From: Clitopilus passeckerianus
Lineage: Eukaryota > Basidiomycota > Agaricomycetes > Agaricales > Entolomataceae
Direction of reading: 5' to 3'
DNA: 64,000 nucleotides
NCBI GenBank assembly: GCA_944990035.1
Contig: CALYLX010000082.1
Span: forward strand, 186,001 to 250,000
In this document: positions 47,438 to 60,188 of the stretch, in pieces
Layout of the letters: every line of letters begins with the position of its first letter
How positions within the stretch are numbered: position 1 is the stretch's first letter
The notes under the pieces: generated by a model
Databases searched by the model: none
Told to the model about the DNA's origin: nothing
The model's input: the letters and a program-made list of their open reading frames with translations, nothing else
Program-made: the position numbers and the translations under genes

Positions 47438-48799
47438 ATGTCGCCCTCCGTAGCCCCCCTCGTCGCCAACGGCCTCAGCCACCACGCCATCAATGGCGTC
47501 AAGAAGCCCGCTCAATTAGGTTTCGGAACCAGAGCCATCCATGTTGGATCTGAAGCCGACAGCAAGACTGGCGCTGTTATACCTGCAATCTCTCTCAGCA
47601 CGACCTACAAGCAAGATGCTATTGGCGTTCACAAGGGCTTCGAGTACTCGCGATCGGGAAACCCTAACCGAGACGCGTTTGAAGCAACCCTCGCTTCGAT
47701 CGAGGCTGGTGGCGCCTTTGGCCTCGCCTTTTCTTCGGGATCAGCAGCCACTGCTAATGTCGTTCAGTCGCTCGGTCCTGGTTCTCACATCGTCAGCGTG
47801 AACGACGTCTATGGCGGCACCTTCCGCTACATGAATCGGGTCGCTACTGAGCTTCAAGGAGTCGAAACTACATTCCTTGATTTGGAAAACATCGACGACG
47901 AGTCTGCCATTGCATCTGCTATCAAAGAAAATACCAAGGTATATTTTTTTTAATCCTTTCACGACGAGTAGATTGCTGATAACCTTCACCAGCTTATCTG
48001 GATAGAATCACCTACCAACCCTACCCTTCGCTTGATAGATATCGCCAAGGTCGCATCTATTGCCCGCACCCACCCTTCCAACCCCCTTGTCCTTGTAGAC
48101 AATACCTTCATGTCTCCCTATTACTCCTCACCCCTGCTCCTCGGCGCAGACATCGTCCTCCACAGTCTGACCAAATACGTCAACGGCCACTCCGATGTCG
48201 TAATGGGTGCCCTCATCCTCCCTGAGCACCGTTCCGCTGCTGCCGAGAAGCTTCGTTTCCTCCAAAATGCAACCGGCGCAGTGCCCAGCCCATACGACTG
48301 CTGGCTTGCCCAGCGTGGAGCCAAGACCCTCCACCTGCGCATGAAAGCCCACGGGACCAACGCTCTGGCAGTTGCCAAAGCACTGGAAAGGTCACCTCAC
48401 GTCGAGAAGGTGATCTACCCCGGACTGGCATCGCACCCACGCAACGAACTCGCCTACCGGAACTTGTCACCCCATGCACGCAAGTTCGTGGATGGGCTCG
48501 TTTCTGAGGATGGAGGATTCCCATTCGGTGGGATGGTTACCTTTAGGATCCGGGGCGGGGAGAAGGAGGCCGAGAAGTTCTTGATCTCGACGAAGTTGTT
48601 CACTTTAGCGGAGAGTCTGGGTGGTGTGGAGAGTTTGGCTGAGCACCCTGCGAAGATGACGCATGGGAGCATCCCGCCGGCGGAGAGGGCACTGCTGGGG
48701 ATTGGTGATAACCTCATCAGGTTGTCGGTTGGTGTAGAGGATGAAGACGACCTCGTTGCTGATGTTGAGCAAGCGCTAGAAGCTGCCGTGCAGCCTTGA
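47438..48799 (+). CDS. CYS3: cystathionine gamma-lyase
   Basis: PLP-dependent enzyme of reverse trans-sulfuration: cystathionine to cysteine, 2-oxobutyrate and ammonia, in the cytosol. Two exons (47438-47938, 47993-48799) give 435 residues, slightly long because of a 25-residue N-terminal extension. Seen: GFGTRAIHVGSEADSKTGAV, the YSRSGNPNRDAFE phosphate-binding motif, FSSGSAATANVV, LIWIESPTNPTLRL, VDNTFMSPYYSSPL, the PLP lysine in HSLTKYVNGHSDVVMG, FTLAESLGGVESLAEHPAKMTHGSIP, and LIRLSVGVEDEDDL. All hallmark residues of the Cys/Met-metabolism family are present. Cystathionine gamma-synthase and beta-lyase are related, but the overall sequence fits eukaryotic CGL best. Confidence 0.95.
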
Positions 48800-48940
48800 A
48801 CTTCTTATTCTGTATTAGAATTCACGGACACGGACAAGGATACCCCAATGTAGCATAGAATAGACAAATTAATTGCATTGCATACTCTCTATGATTGTGA
48901 TACTCCTAAGGATACGCGACAGGACAACCTAGGCTCTTGT

Positions 48941-49739
48941 TCATGATTGGTCACGTTTATCTAGGTACAGTCTCATAGACAAGGCATCCTCTCCATCGCC
49001 ATCTGTTCTCCTGTCAGCAACCAATCTCGGATCTTAGCCAGGCACTTACAATACTTCTCCTCGACTTTCGCAACCTTGAAACCAAGGGAATCCTTATACA
49101 GGCCGATTGCAGCCTTGTTCGTTTTCCGAACGTGCAAAGAAACATATTTTGCCTTGTAGATATCGATCATCGCCTCCTCTATAAGGTCACAGGAGAAACT
49201 AAGCAGAGAATCGTGCAAGGAAAACGGGAGACCTCACGGGATAGAAGCATGAGTTTCTTAGCTATCCCCAGACGTCGATATGACCGCAGAACAGAGATCG
49301 AATTGACATGCCCATGAATGGGCTCTTTCTCTTCTTCCTCAGGATCAGAGCTAAAGCGTGGTGCATGAGCTCATTCCACAGGAAAGCAACGAGAAACGTA
49401 CATCTTTGCTAGCACGTAGCCTACGACTCGACCTTTGTGGTCTTCGGCGATAAACGAAATCCCTGGCCATGTCATCGCATGGTAGATCCCTGTTGCTCAA
49501 TCAGCCATCATCCAAGCGAGGGTTAAATTTCCTTACAGAACTTCATCACGTAGTTTTCAGGCAGATTTTGCAGATTTGCAGCCTGCATGCCCAAGAGATC
49601 GTCCACCTATAGCAGCCGAACTCTTCAGAAGACTCGTCGGATTTGCGCGATTTTTACGCTACTACACAACCAATAATCAGTACATTTTCAAAGACATAAA
49701 CGTTGGTACTCACCGCACCGTAGCTAGCCGTATATTCAT
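48941..49739 (-). CDS. ARD1: N-terminal acetyltransferase A catalytic subunit (NAA10/Ard1)
   Basis: Ribosome-associated GNAT enzyme that acetylates nascent N-termini as part of NatA. The start at 49739 gives MNIRLAT, spliced with donor GTGCGG to [23 protein letters not shown], then [51 protein letters not shown] (acetyl-CoA-binding R/Q-x-x-G-x-A), [32 protein letters not shown] and [11 protein letters not shown]. Short introns; the last (from GTAAGTGCC) splits a Tyr codon. Stop at 48941-48943. The sequence parallels human NAA10 over its whole catalytic domain. No lesion. Confidence 0.92.
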
Positions 49740-51386
49740 GATTCTCTACGCGATCAAGGTGAAGGATGGCGTTGAATTGCTCATTGCACTCGGGGACAAC
49801 ATGGTTGAGGATCAACTGGGCCGTGGAAAATAATTACCTTATCGGGCCCGGCCCGCTTGCACAGGACCGTCAGCCGCTGAGAATTTTCTACTGAACCTCC
49901 ACGACGAACGCTTCATGTCAATGGGAAAACCTTTCGGATTTCGACAGACTGATCGCAGCAAATAACATGATTTCTGATGCTTATTTCTATCATTCAGCAA
50001 CCGTGTCCTCTTGTTCCTGGCTGTTGTAGAGTAGTCTAAACCAATAACCTGGCGACAACTCTGGATTTTGCCAGTCACAAGCTCGCTTTCGCCCTGAGAA
50101 CTGAGCTCATCGTCATTCACGAGCAACTAAGAGCGCTCTACCCTCCTTCCCGCCGGCCAGACTTGGTATACCTGTCACGAAAGAAGCACCATACATTTGA
50201 TTTACTTGAAAACTGAGGGACGGCTGTCCGAAAGGTCATGCTTACTGTCAACCATGTTCTGCAATATGCTCAGATGACCTCCATCTCTGCCCTCTGATAG
50301 CCCTAGGTGTGTTCCGTTACCTCTGTCCACCCGTTAGAAGTCCAGGAACTGATCGTTCACGGATGCAAAGGTTGAGGTCTTGGGACCTGTGCGTCATGAT
50401 TCTCGCAAGAAGCGTCAGAACAGGCGTTAACGGCCCCTAGCATAGCGGTGCGGGAAGCTTCTCCTGTTACGTGAAGTGGGCGCATTGAGGGCGATCTGCG
50501 GAAAACATTGTTTTGAAAAGACTGTGTGGGCACACTCGGAACCACCATGAGGATTGTCGATCTGGGGCACATATATCCTTCCATGTTCTGGAACGCTACT
50601 GTCTACATATAATCTTCGTGAAAGTTCTGCTCCACTTTCCCTTCTTAGCCCGAGTGCGACCGAATGTACATCGACAAGTTTAATTTGTGGAGCAAATCAG
50701 ACCAGGTGCACTCGTTCAGAAACACATGCTTGATGTGGGGACCCGAACATAGGCCATGTAACTTGGTTTTGTGAGAAGTTGAGTGACGATCGCAGAACCT
50801 TTAGGGATCGACGCCACTTCTAGGGATCGAGCGTGGCCATGCGCTTTGAATTCAAGTAAGTTCAGTTTTCGCAGTATTGCAAGCAAGCACAGCTGAGGTG
50901 AAATACTTTCATCCCTTCAAGCTCGCCGTGAATGCCGACTTTCACTTCGGTTACCCGTCAGAACGGACGGTCGACACCGCATCAATCTTCCCCAGTTTTC
51001 CCCAGGTCATGTGAATCGTACGGTGTATTGACTTCTTCGCCGTTACTACAGGTTACAGGACAGCTGACCTGCTTGTTTCTCATTGACAGCATGCCTCTGT
51101 TACTTTTTCAGAAAATCAACAGCCTTCGAACCTCTCAAGATCATTACTAGGTTCACTGATCGCTCCGCCTAACGAATTGTAATCAAAGTAATGCCATCTC
51201 GTGGCCAAAAAAACGAACGCGCGCCTTGCGTCAACTGCTTCCGTCAAGAAATAACGCGAAATTGCGAGGTGTTCCATTTCAAGATCTTTATTCTTCTCTG
51301 GGTATAAGAGGCGTGGAATAATGGCTCGAAGAAATCAGCAAACTACTCAGTTTCAGCCTCTCAGCCCAGCTTACAGTCTATTCATC
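49740..51386. other. intergenic, no gene seen
   Basis: About 1.65 kb. Frames at 49839-50126 (minus) and 50932-51150 (plus) are unsupported. TATAAGAG near 51303 is a likely TATA box for the HsbA gene, about 80 nt upstream of its ATG. Confidence 0.4.
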
Positions 51387-52086
51387 ATGCGCTTCTCTGC
51401 TCTCTTCGTCGTCGCTGCCGCCGTAGTCTCTGGCTTTTGCCAAACCGTTGCTGATGTTGAGGCCGATATTGCCAACATCTCGGATCAGGTCACTGCCCTC
51501 GACAACGCCATCACTGCCTTCCCCTCCACAGGCGGAACCTTGGCTGGCGCATTGGTACGTTACGATGAAGGACATTCATCTTCATACCAACTAACCTATT
51601 TACTCTTCAGGCCATCCACACCGCTGCCGGTACTCTTAAGACAACCATCGACGATGCCACCGGTGATGTCCAGGCTAGTACCTTCCTTTCCTTGCCAGTG
51701 GTATAGTTTACTAACTTGAATTCAGGATACACCAGGACCCATCTCTGAGGCTGATGGCCAGACAATCCTCGACTCCGTGACCGCCTTCGAGCCTACCATT
51801 GAACACGCTCTCGTCGGCATCGTCGCGAAGAAGCCCGCTTTCGACGCTCTCCCTCTCGGTGGTGTTTCCGCCCTCGTTAAGCAGGATCTTGCCGACCTCC
51901 GCACCAGCACCTACGCCTTTGCCACCTCTTTGATTGACGCTGCTCCCGTAAGTACTCTTGCTCAGCTATTTACTGTGGGATCGAGAATTCTGATATCTCG
52001 TTTAGGCTGATCTCAAAGATGCTGCTACTGCTCTCCGTAAGAAGATCGACGATGCTTTCGCTGTCGCTCAGGCTGCCTACGCTTAA
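51387..52086 (+). CDS. hydrophobic surface-binding protein A (HsbA) domain secreted protein
   Basis: Small secreted protein of the HsbA family, thought to adsorb to hydrophobic surfaces and recruit hydrolases. The start at 51387 gives the signal peptide MRFSALFVVAAAVVSGFCQT; the in-frame upstream ATG at 51321 would bury it. The mature part is helical and Ala/Asp-rich: DVEADIANISDQVTALDNAI, AIHTAAGTLKTTIDDAT, DADGQ-like SEADGQTILDSVTAFEPTI, VGIVAKKPAFDALPLGG, VKQDLADLRTSTYAFATSLI, ADLKDAATALRKKIDDAFA. Introns fall at about 51555-51610, 51675-51725 and 51949-52007. Stop 52084-52086. Normal length. Confidence 0.88.
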
Positions 52087-52798
52087 ATCGACTCTTGGGG
52101 GCAAGTCTTCGGGGTTTGGTTTTAGCTTGCTTAAAAGTGGCTCCGTAGTACTTTCGTATAATCTGTTTTCTTTCTGTGCTTCCAATATACCAATCCCGTG
52201 CTTCATTCGGAACACGTTTGACGATGTGAGCTGGTATATTATCTCGATAGTCATGCTTGAGCCAGTAGCGAGAATGCCACATGGTCTTTCGACGCTCAGC
52301 CAATGCCGCCGGATTTATCTCGTTAACTTGCCAGTTTTGAGATGGTAGAGCTGGCTTACTCAGGTGCCAATTCCGGCAGCTCTCGCTAGAACAACGAATA
52401 ACAATGTCGAATGCGACATTTCACATCTTTGTTGGAGCTCTGACGGGCCGGCAGCAAGTATACCTAACGCCACCGGCCCATCGGATTCACAGGGCACGTA
52501 CCTTGAGACATGGACCCCGACGAGCGCATGGAAAGCTGCCAGATTCTCCCAAGGATGTCTGGTTGCGCTTGCGCAACGAAATCGCATTCTAACTCAGGTA
52601 GCGCATATTCGTTATCTCTATACATACGTCCTCGCGAAAAGGTACTAACAATTGAATACCGATGCATAATGTGTAGATCTCGATAGAATCGTCTGGTTGC
52701 TAAAGGAAGTCCCATAGTTTCGGATACAAATAGGAATTTATGAGCAATACACAATCTAATAAATTATCACTCTAAACCGCCAGGAACCGATCCAGAGT
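52087..52798. other. convergent spacer, no gene seen
   Basis: Between HsbA and the HVA1-type gene. Overlapping short frames only. Confidence 0.4.
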
Positions 52799-53631
52799 TC
52801 AGTCCTGAGAGCGAGTATTCGCAGCCGGTGCTTCGTTGCCGGCGGCCTCAACGGCAGCCTGAGGGTGTTGATCGTTCATGGTTGGTGCGTCCGATATCTC
52901 TACAGCCACTTTGCCCCCGCCATCTCTCTCCTTGGTTTCGTCCACGGTCATCTTTTCAACTGCATCTTTCTCCTTTTCCGCAGCTACACTCGTCTCCTCA
53001 GGCTGAGCTGTTTTACCGCCGCGTCCCCTTCCCCTTCCCCTACCCCGACCTCCGCCTCTCGTCCCCTTTTTCGTCGTCTTGGCTTTTTTGGTGGGTTTTG
53101 GCGTTTCTTCTTCAAGCTGATCCTCCTCGTGCTCTGATCCAGTAAGGTCGTGAGCCCGCTTGTCTCCTGCCTTCGCAGAAGCGTCGGATTTCTTGCGCTT
53201 TCCATTGGCAGTCGACTTTGCTCCCTCTTTGACGGTCTCCTCAGCTTCTCCTGTGACCTCCCCTATACTTTCTGCCCCTTGAGTTCCATTTTCCTTCGTC
53301 GAATCGGGCACAGGCTCCTCCTCACCCTCAGCATCCTTGTCGGACCCACCCGAATCAGTCAGCTTTGTCAATTCGCTGGCTCTCTTGACTACATCGTTCC
53401 CTTCTCGCTCGACGTGAACTGCGGGATTCTCCGGGTCCGCGTTCTTGTGCACTTGTTTGCCCTTGCTCTCAATCTCGAGCTTGCCATGTGTCTTGATCTC
53501 AGCTGCGACGCCTGTCGGTTCCCCTCCTCCCCAGTTCCAGGAAACTAAACTCGTGAAAGATTAGATAGACCCGTCTGACCGGGGAGAATTTTCGTACCTT
53601 CGTCTCCTTCTTTGATATCCTTGTCGGCCAT
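52799..53631 (-). CDS. HVA1 (hypervirulence-associated) TUDOR-domain nuclear protein with RGG tail
   Basis: Family of small fungal and bacterial proteins with an SH3-like TUDOR fold (DUF2945). The start at 53631 gives MADKDIKEGDE, an intron, then VSWNWGGGEPTGVAAEIKTH, GKLEIESKGKQVHKNADPENPAVHVE and the closing NDVVKRASELTK, which cover the whole domain. A long acidic/basic low-complexity tail follows, with nuclear-signal-like KRKK and KKAKTTKKGTR and a GRGRGRGRG block typical of nucleic-acid binding. Stop at 52799-52801. The name comes from a Cryptococcus gene; nothing here implies pathogenicity. The role is unknown, and the RGG tail suggests RNA or chromatin association. Confidence 0.82.
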
Positions 53632-54023
53632 TTTCTTTCGAGTGTGTTAGGCGTGTATGAAAGGTTGTGGAAAGTAGATTGATGTGGTTGGCAACGAAGT
53701 TAGGAAATTGAGGGGAATACTGGAAAGGAGCTGCAATTATATAGGATCAGCTGGATTCGACATTCATCTAAGACAATTCAGTGTATGCATCGGGATGGCG
53801 TCACAGGGGTTAGTTGAGTCCCCGACTCTTCCTAATGCGGGGGACGCGTTATTTTGCTCCTATTTGAGCCAGGGGGTGGCACGTGCTGCTTGAGGAGTCG
53901 GTTCGTGGGGTTTGTCCAGATGTCCTGCAGCGACAGCAGTGTACTTCAAAGTTCAGTGCGTGGAGGAGAGAGGAACCAATATATTTTTAGACCTAATAAA
54001 TACGTAATCATGGTCTAGAAGAA
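53632..54023. other. spacer, no gene seen
   Basis: Promoter of the HVA1-type gene and 3' flank of the lyase gene, both on the minus strand. Confidence 0.4.
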
Positions 54024-57000
54024 CTACATGCAAAGAAAACGTCTCCACGCCCGCTCAGGTTTCTTGCCCTCATCCCTGGACCCTAATGGACTCCCACCAT
54101 CGACACCTTCACGGGGCTTTGAGGCCTTTTCATTCCCATCTTCGGAGCCTGCAAGTGTTACTTGGTCCCAAATCGAATTCCCATCCTCCACCTTCGCCTG
54201 ATTCTGCATGGCGACACTATTCGGCGCCAACTCTGGTGCAATTGCCATAACCGCGTATTCTGAAAGCGATAGCGATCCAGCGTCATTCGTAGCGAGATTC
54301 GCAATCTATTCAAGACAAGAACGTTATATCAGCCACGAGAACGAGAGATGTCAAGGAAAATGGAAAAACGAACCTCGTTTATGGGATTCAGCACATCCGT
54401 TCCTCCAACCTTGGTCACAGCGGGCCACACCCCAACCTTATTTGCAGCGATAACGTTCCACGCAGCTTGCTTGAGAGCAGTGTTGTTCGTGCGCTGACCA
54501 GCATATGCTTGCAGTTTAGCGTAGAGCTGTCATACAGTTGTCGTCAATAAACCTTCTCTACCGTATGAAGAATTAGCCAAAGCTTACCTGGTTAAACCCT
54601 CCACTCCCAAACGTCTTGCCGTATCTCGCAGTTTTCCTACACGTCAATTTGTTAGTTAGAAATCCTTCAAGCGGAAATATGACATACTCGGCATCAGAAG
54701 CATTATACAACTTGCAAAAATCGAGCCACGCAGCATCGAATTCAGGAGCGTCCGTGATGAGGTCCATAGCTTCCATGAGGAACTCGCCTCCACCGAACAG
54801 CATAGTCAAATGGTACCTGCAAAAGGTTCGTTAAGTCTTCGACCTTTATAGAGGAAAGCAAAAAGCGCTCACGAGCCTGCGCCCTCGTCCCCTATATCCG
54901 TCAGATGTGCAGTCTCGGCATCCCATCCCACAGCAGACGTGTTACCGGTGAACAACCCATACTTGAATCCTCCAATGTCTTTCTACAGAACATTCTCAGA
55001 ATCAGCGACGCCCTGTACCACGACAAACTGTAGAAACTTACCATCGACGTCAAAAGGCGATCTTTCCACTTCTGATCATTCTATCCATCCATCATCGTCA
55101 TCATCAGCATAAATCTCACTCCAAGTTCAAAGAAACCACTTACAGTTCTCTCCCACTTCGTGAACCAATTACCCGCCAACGTCGTCCAATCCGGTCCAAT
55201 CCTCAACCTCCCAGGGACGGAAGGCGGCGGCGGAGGTAACGCCTTCCTCAAGGGATCCCACCTCATGATCGTCTCGTCCGCTTGGAGGGTATAGTCCATG
55301 ATGTCGCCCATAAGCTCGTCAGCTGCAACAAATATCTTAGCCCTCCCTCCATCAGAAGAAAAGGAGGAAGGAAAGGACATACTGGTAAGATAATAAAACG
55401 GCCTCCTCAACGTACTCCCCGCCACCCTCGCCTCCTTCGCCCCATCTCCCCAATGCGACACATTATGTCTGCTCCCAATACCCGCATACGGCCCCGTATG
55501 GTGCGAGTCAACTTCCGAAATATGTCTCGTCATGGCGTGTGCGATACGGAAAACGTCCGCACGTCCGGTGCGGAGGAAGGACATCCATAGCCAGAGGTCG
55601 GTGCCTGCCATCCCAAGTAGTAGTCAGCATCAAGCTCCGGCCACAGGAAACATGGAAAACGGAAGGAGGGCGGAGGATAGACGACATACCCAACTCCCCA
55701 TTATCCCAAGCATACCCCCCCACATCATACCTCCACCCATGCCTCGTCTGGTCATACGTATGCATCACATCCCCATAATTCCAAAACCCATAAAACTTCC
55801 TCTGTTCAATCTCCGCGACGTAGAAATCTAGAAGGTCAGATTTGCGTTTTTCGATGGTGGCTAGTGAGGCGCGGGAGGTGTTGGGGACGTTCCTGGTGGG
55901 GAGGATGTCAGCTGTAGTTAAATGAAAAAAGACACGAAAAGCTCACCATCGACCACCGAAAATCTTATGGCTTGCGTAAAACGCAGGACTGGCAACGATC
56001 TGCGGGCTCTTCTCCTGCATCGCCCAACTCTCATTAGCACACCTCACCTCATTCTAGAAAAGCGGATAAAACCAACATTGACTTCCGCCAACTGCGCCAG
56101 AACACTCCTCGCCGGTGTCGCAGGGAACAGCTGCAACGAAACCTCATACGACCTCCCTATACCCGTTGGGTCCGGGTCTGGGTTCCCGACGTCTTCGTAC
56201 GCGAGGTCCAGCTGTTGGTGTCGTTAGCTTTAGCTTCGATTCGTAATAGCCGGGAAGGCTGGAGGGTTGGAAACGTACACCATGAGCAACAGTATCATAA
56301 TGCCTCATATCCATAGCCTCCGCTCTCGGACTGTACGCCCACAGCGTAACGGTGCTCGTATCCGTTCCTGCGTCGCGGATGTCGATGCTTCGGGGGGCGC
56401 CTTGCCAGAATTCTATTATTTCCATTCAAAATCGTAAATCAGCATCACATCCTCTCCCTTGTCGCTGGAAAGATAGAATAAGAAAACCAACACACCCTTC
56501 AAGGAAAACACAACACTCCCCCCAGTCGCACCCCCAACACACCCCACACCCGCCGCCCTCCTCCCAACCCCGCCCCCCGTATCACCCACCCACCCCGCCT
56601 TCCCACCCTTCGCATTAACCGTCCTCTTCCTAACCCCAAACCCCCCCTCACTCAACTGATCCAAACTATAATCACTCCACACCGGTAAATCCTTCACATA
56701 CGGCTGTATGGAAGTGGCCCATGTTGAAATGTCAGAGGTTTTGGTTCCGTCGAATTGGGGTTGGAGGACGGAGGAGGTGGCGTCGCGGCGGAGACCGGAC
56801 ATGACGAGGATGGGTTCGCCCCAGATTCCGCCTGAGGAGGAGAGGAAGCGGATGTGCCGGTTGTAGAGGTCGTCTGAAAGGGGTGTTTGGAAGCGGAGGC
56901 TCTGAGGTGGGGGAGACGTTAGTTAGCGGGAGGGAAGGGGAGGAGGGACGTACGATGCCTTTGATGAAGTCTTTACTCTGATCCGCATCCCAGATGAAGA

Positions 57001-57822
57001 AATGTACCATCCTCAACGCGGTGGCACCAGCTGCAATGTAGAACCGCACGGTGAAGGGGAGGAAGTTGTGTGAGCCACCTTTGTATTTTCCTGTCACCTT
57101 TCGAATAATTGTATCAGCTCCATACGGATAGAATGGTGGGGTAGGATGCGATACCTTTATGACAGCACGAACAGGCCCTTTCTGCTCAACGGTGACGGAG
57201 TCGATGGTACCGGTTGTAGCAGTGACCGTAGGACGAGGACCTTCGAGTTCGGGTTCGTCAGGTCCGTCTTGGACATGTATGATCAAGGTTCCGTTGGAGA
57301 CTTGGACTTTGCCTCCCAGTGAGAGGGAGGGTATGAGGGTGGTGCCTGTTTTGTTGAATTTCGCTATGTTACAGGGTTAGTAGGAGGACTTTGTGGGTGG
57401 ATAATAGAGAGGAGAGAGAACGAACCTGAGAAGCTACCGGTGGTCACTGTTACGTCGTTACTGGTTTCGGACACAGAAACTGGAGATTGAGGTTCCGCGG
57501 GTGTTCCAGTCTTCAGCGAAAGTTTGTCGGAAAGTCCAGCGTTTGCAGGAATAGTGTGTCCAGTCCATTTCAGGCTTCCATCTGGCCAGCTAGAACGACA
57601 AGGATTGTCAGATCACCCGAGAGCGAGAGGACGGAGAGGAACTCACTAAGCCAAAGGCCACGTCTGCACAGGAACCGATCCATTGGCAGTGGATAGACTG
57701 ATAGGTGTAGTCTTGTCGATCTCTCCCTTATTCCAGGGAACTCCAAAAGATGTCCCGGTAGGGGTGACCTTGGGTGCAGTACCATCGAGCCATTTCAACT
57801 CAACAGCAGCTGGGGTACTCAT
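54024..57822 (-). CDS. exo-rhamnogalacturonan lyase-like protein, PL26 (PcRGLX/YetA family)
   Basis: Predicted pectin-degrading lyase that cleaves rhamnogalacturonan I from an end. The order of segments fits the three-domain PcRGLX architecture. The N-terminal RIFT-barrel part has ELKWLDGTAPKVTPTGTSFGVPW, YWPDGSLKWTGHTIPA and VRFYIAAGATALRMVHFFIWDAD. The central beta domain has LPVWSDYSLDQLSEGGFGVRKR, EFWQGAPRSIDIRDAGT and YSPRAEAMDMRHYDTVAHG. The C-terminal alpha/alpha toroid has FWNYGDVMHTYDQTRHGWRYD, WLWMSFLRTGRADVFRIAHAM, HHTGPYAGIGSRHNVSHWGD, GDIMDYT and FLMEAMDLITDAPEFD. Many 48-65 nt introns. The start at 57822 gives no signal peptide; the frame is open upstream and passes through a hydrophobic stretch (ITILFPAYPFCLFYLP) without a nearby ATG. 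The polar C-terminal extension (ASKPREGVDGG...) is unusual. Confidence 0.82.
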
Positions 57823-58687
57823 GTTGGGTAGGTAGAACAGGCAGAAAGGATACGCCGGGAACAGGATGGTTATATGCTTCTTTCCATTCAAGAACAGTGA
57901 ACTTGGTCCAAAATTATCCAGGGAGGTCGGCGGCCCGATGGGTAGAGGAAGAAGTAATGCCGACGCGTCATGGGACCTTCTATGGAAGAGAGTCGGTGTC
58001 TGTGTATGGTGTGTCGGTATATCCGAATTTCGCACTAGTTGCGAGTGACGTATGGTGCAATGTGTTAAACGAGTTTGCATTAAATGGAGGCAAGTCTTGT
58101 GGCTTCAACATAGCGGGCCGGTTTGGTGTAAAGTTTCATGGAGGAGCGACCCTGCAGCTGGAAAAGCTCCCCTATCTTCCTTGTGAATGAACGTGGCTTT
58201 ACAGAGTGAATACTCGGTACGGTGGTCGTTGTGGTCGTGGTCAAGCTCAAAGCGAGGTCGCTGTGGCAGTGCATGCCTTTTCGTCCTTGGCCATCACCAC
58301 TGCCTGCCTTCAGGTCGCCCTTCAAGCTTTTTCTTTCAAGTTTACTCTAGGACTAGCTTGCGGAAATTCTGTGCGGAAATACAAGCGAAATATCCGAACC
58401 TCGTCCAGCTGGTCATGAGGTCCTCAGCAACCCAATCCGTCCGTGACCATCCCGCACCATTGGGCCGGACCGGTCGGAATGATTGATGTTGACGCTGCAC
58501 AAGACTCAAGTTGCTCATGATGCGTAAAATCTGGGAAAGCGTCGAGTTGAGCCTTCAGCGACCGAAGATCGGCCGTATGTAGCAGCGTACAGCACTCTAC
58601 ACAACTGCCTCTAAGTGCCTTAGCCTCTGTTTGCACCACCACCGACATCGTGGGTCCTCCTAGCGCCTCCGCCTCCACCACCTGATT
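57823..58687. other. divergent promoter region
   Basis: Shared upstream region of the lyase (minus) and the Atg27-like gene (plus). It includes an open minus-strand frame continuing up from the lyase start to 58080. No separate gene seen. Confidence 0.4.
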
Positions 58688-60188
58688 ATGCTAGGAAAGG
58701 CTGAAGTAATAGTGGCTCTTTGGTGCCTAATACAAGCTTATCTATCCGCCGCATCTCCCTCTCCCTCACCTCCTCCACATCCAGCACCCTTGCATCCAAC
58801 ATCCCAATGCAACTTCACAATCGGCTCATACACCTACGACCTCTGCCCCCTCTTCTCCTCCCACAAAACCACCTTCCAGCTCTCAATACTCCAAGAAACA
58901 CCCCCGACCCGAACTCAGCATATCTACTCCATCAACCTCTCCCAGCCTCTTTCGAGAGATGGGACGTTGCCTGCTGAGCTTCAGGTAAGCCCTACCCTTC
59001 GCCTCAGCCTCCGTACTCAGTAATCAGTATCGGGAGAGAGTGCATTCCGAATCCGCGAATATCCAACATGGGTCTGACTCCCTGAACTTCGTTCTAGTGC
59101 CCACCAGGAACCCAAATCTGCCTCTCAATACACAACACCCGGCCCAACCACCCCTCAGAGCCGGAGAGGGTTCTACAAGTCGTGCCTATAGCTTCGCAGG
59201 GTGGGCTTAAGCTGAAGGCGAAACTCGCGGTGGGGTATAACTCCTCCTCTTCCTCTTCCTCCTCGGGTGAGGAGGATGAACCAGGTATGTGTTTTCCATC
59301 TCACTCCAAAGATATGGTTGGAGGAGAATGTTGACGAGTGAGCCTTACGACAGCTCCACTCCAACTAACACTCCACGGCGGCCTCTATATGTCGCAGAAA
59401 CAGAAAGCTAGTTTCGTATTCCTCTGCGACCGCAATCAAACAAGTCACGCTACCGAACCGTCAACACCGACATTCCGGTATTCATTCAACGGGACGCATG
59501 CGTTTGAGTGGAAGGCGAGGGAAGCTTGTCCGAAGGCAGTGGGGCTACCTCCTCCTGGCGAAAATGATGGGAAAGGGGAAGGGGAGGGGGAGGGGGAGGA
59601 TGAAGATTCAGCTGAGGATCCTCCGGCTGACCCGGACGAGGAGCCAGAGCGGGATTCAGATAAAGAACGAGGAGGGGAAGGAGGGGAAGGAGGAACAGGA
59701 GGAGGAAGGTTCACACTTCTTCCACCGCTATATCGATTGACAGGAACGGGGTGGGGGGTGGTGGAGAGGGTGGTTGTGGTGTAAGTCCATCCTGGGGTTT
59801 AGTTGCTTCGTTCTGACTGTGCTGACGGTCGGTTTGGGACAGAATCTTGATTTATTGGGTTGTGAGGTTTTTTGTAACTCGCTTTCGCCGTCGCTGGCGG
59901 CATCGAACAAGACGACCGCAATCGCGTAGTCCTGGACTCAGATTGCCCTCCCTATCCATCCAACTCGCACCTATCCTTTCTCTCCTCAAGTTTTGGCGAT
60001 CTTCCTCGTACTCAGCCCCAAGCTCCCCCTCTTCAAGTTCCTCCTCGTCGCCACGGTACATCTTCGACTACGACGACGACGAAATCGGTCGAGAACCTGA
60101 TGAGCTTCCGTTGACGCCTAGTACGCCCATAATGTCAGGGGATACGTCGGGTGGTGGTGGGTATGGGAGTTTGGGGAAAGGAAGTTGA
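58688..60188 (+). CDS. Atg27-like MRH-domain type I membrane protein
   Basis: Probable autophagy/vesicle-trafficking receptor of the Atg27 type. Signal peptide (MLGKAEVIVALWCLIQAYLSAA), then a mannose-6-phosphate-receptor homology domain: CNFTIGSYTYDLCPLF, CPPGTQICLSIHNTRP, KAKLAVGY, LTLHGGLYMSQKQKASFVFLCD, and FRYSFNGTHAFEWKAREACP with the conserved W-x(n)-C-P. A long Gly/Glu/Asp-rich insert precedes the membrane segment (VVERVVVV spliced to ILIYWVVRFFVTRFRRRWR). The cytosolic tail is Ser-rich and ends with an acidic YIFDYDDDEIG motif and ELPLTPSTP. Introns at about 58984-59099, 59285-59353 and 59782-59842. A decayed copy of the tail lies downstream at 60560-60716. Confidence 0.75.
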
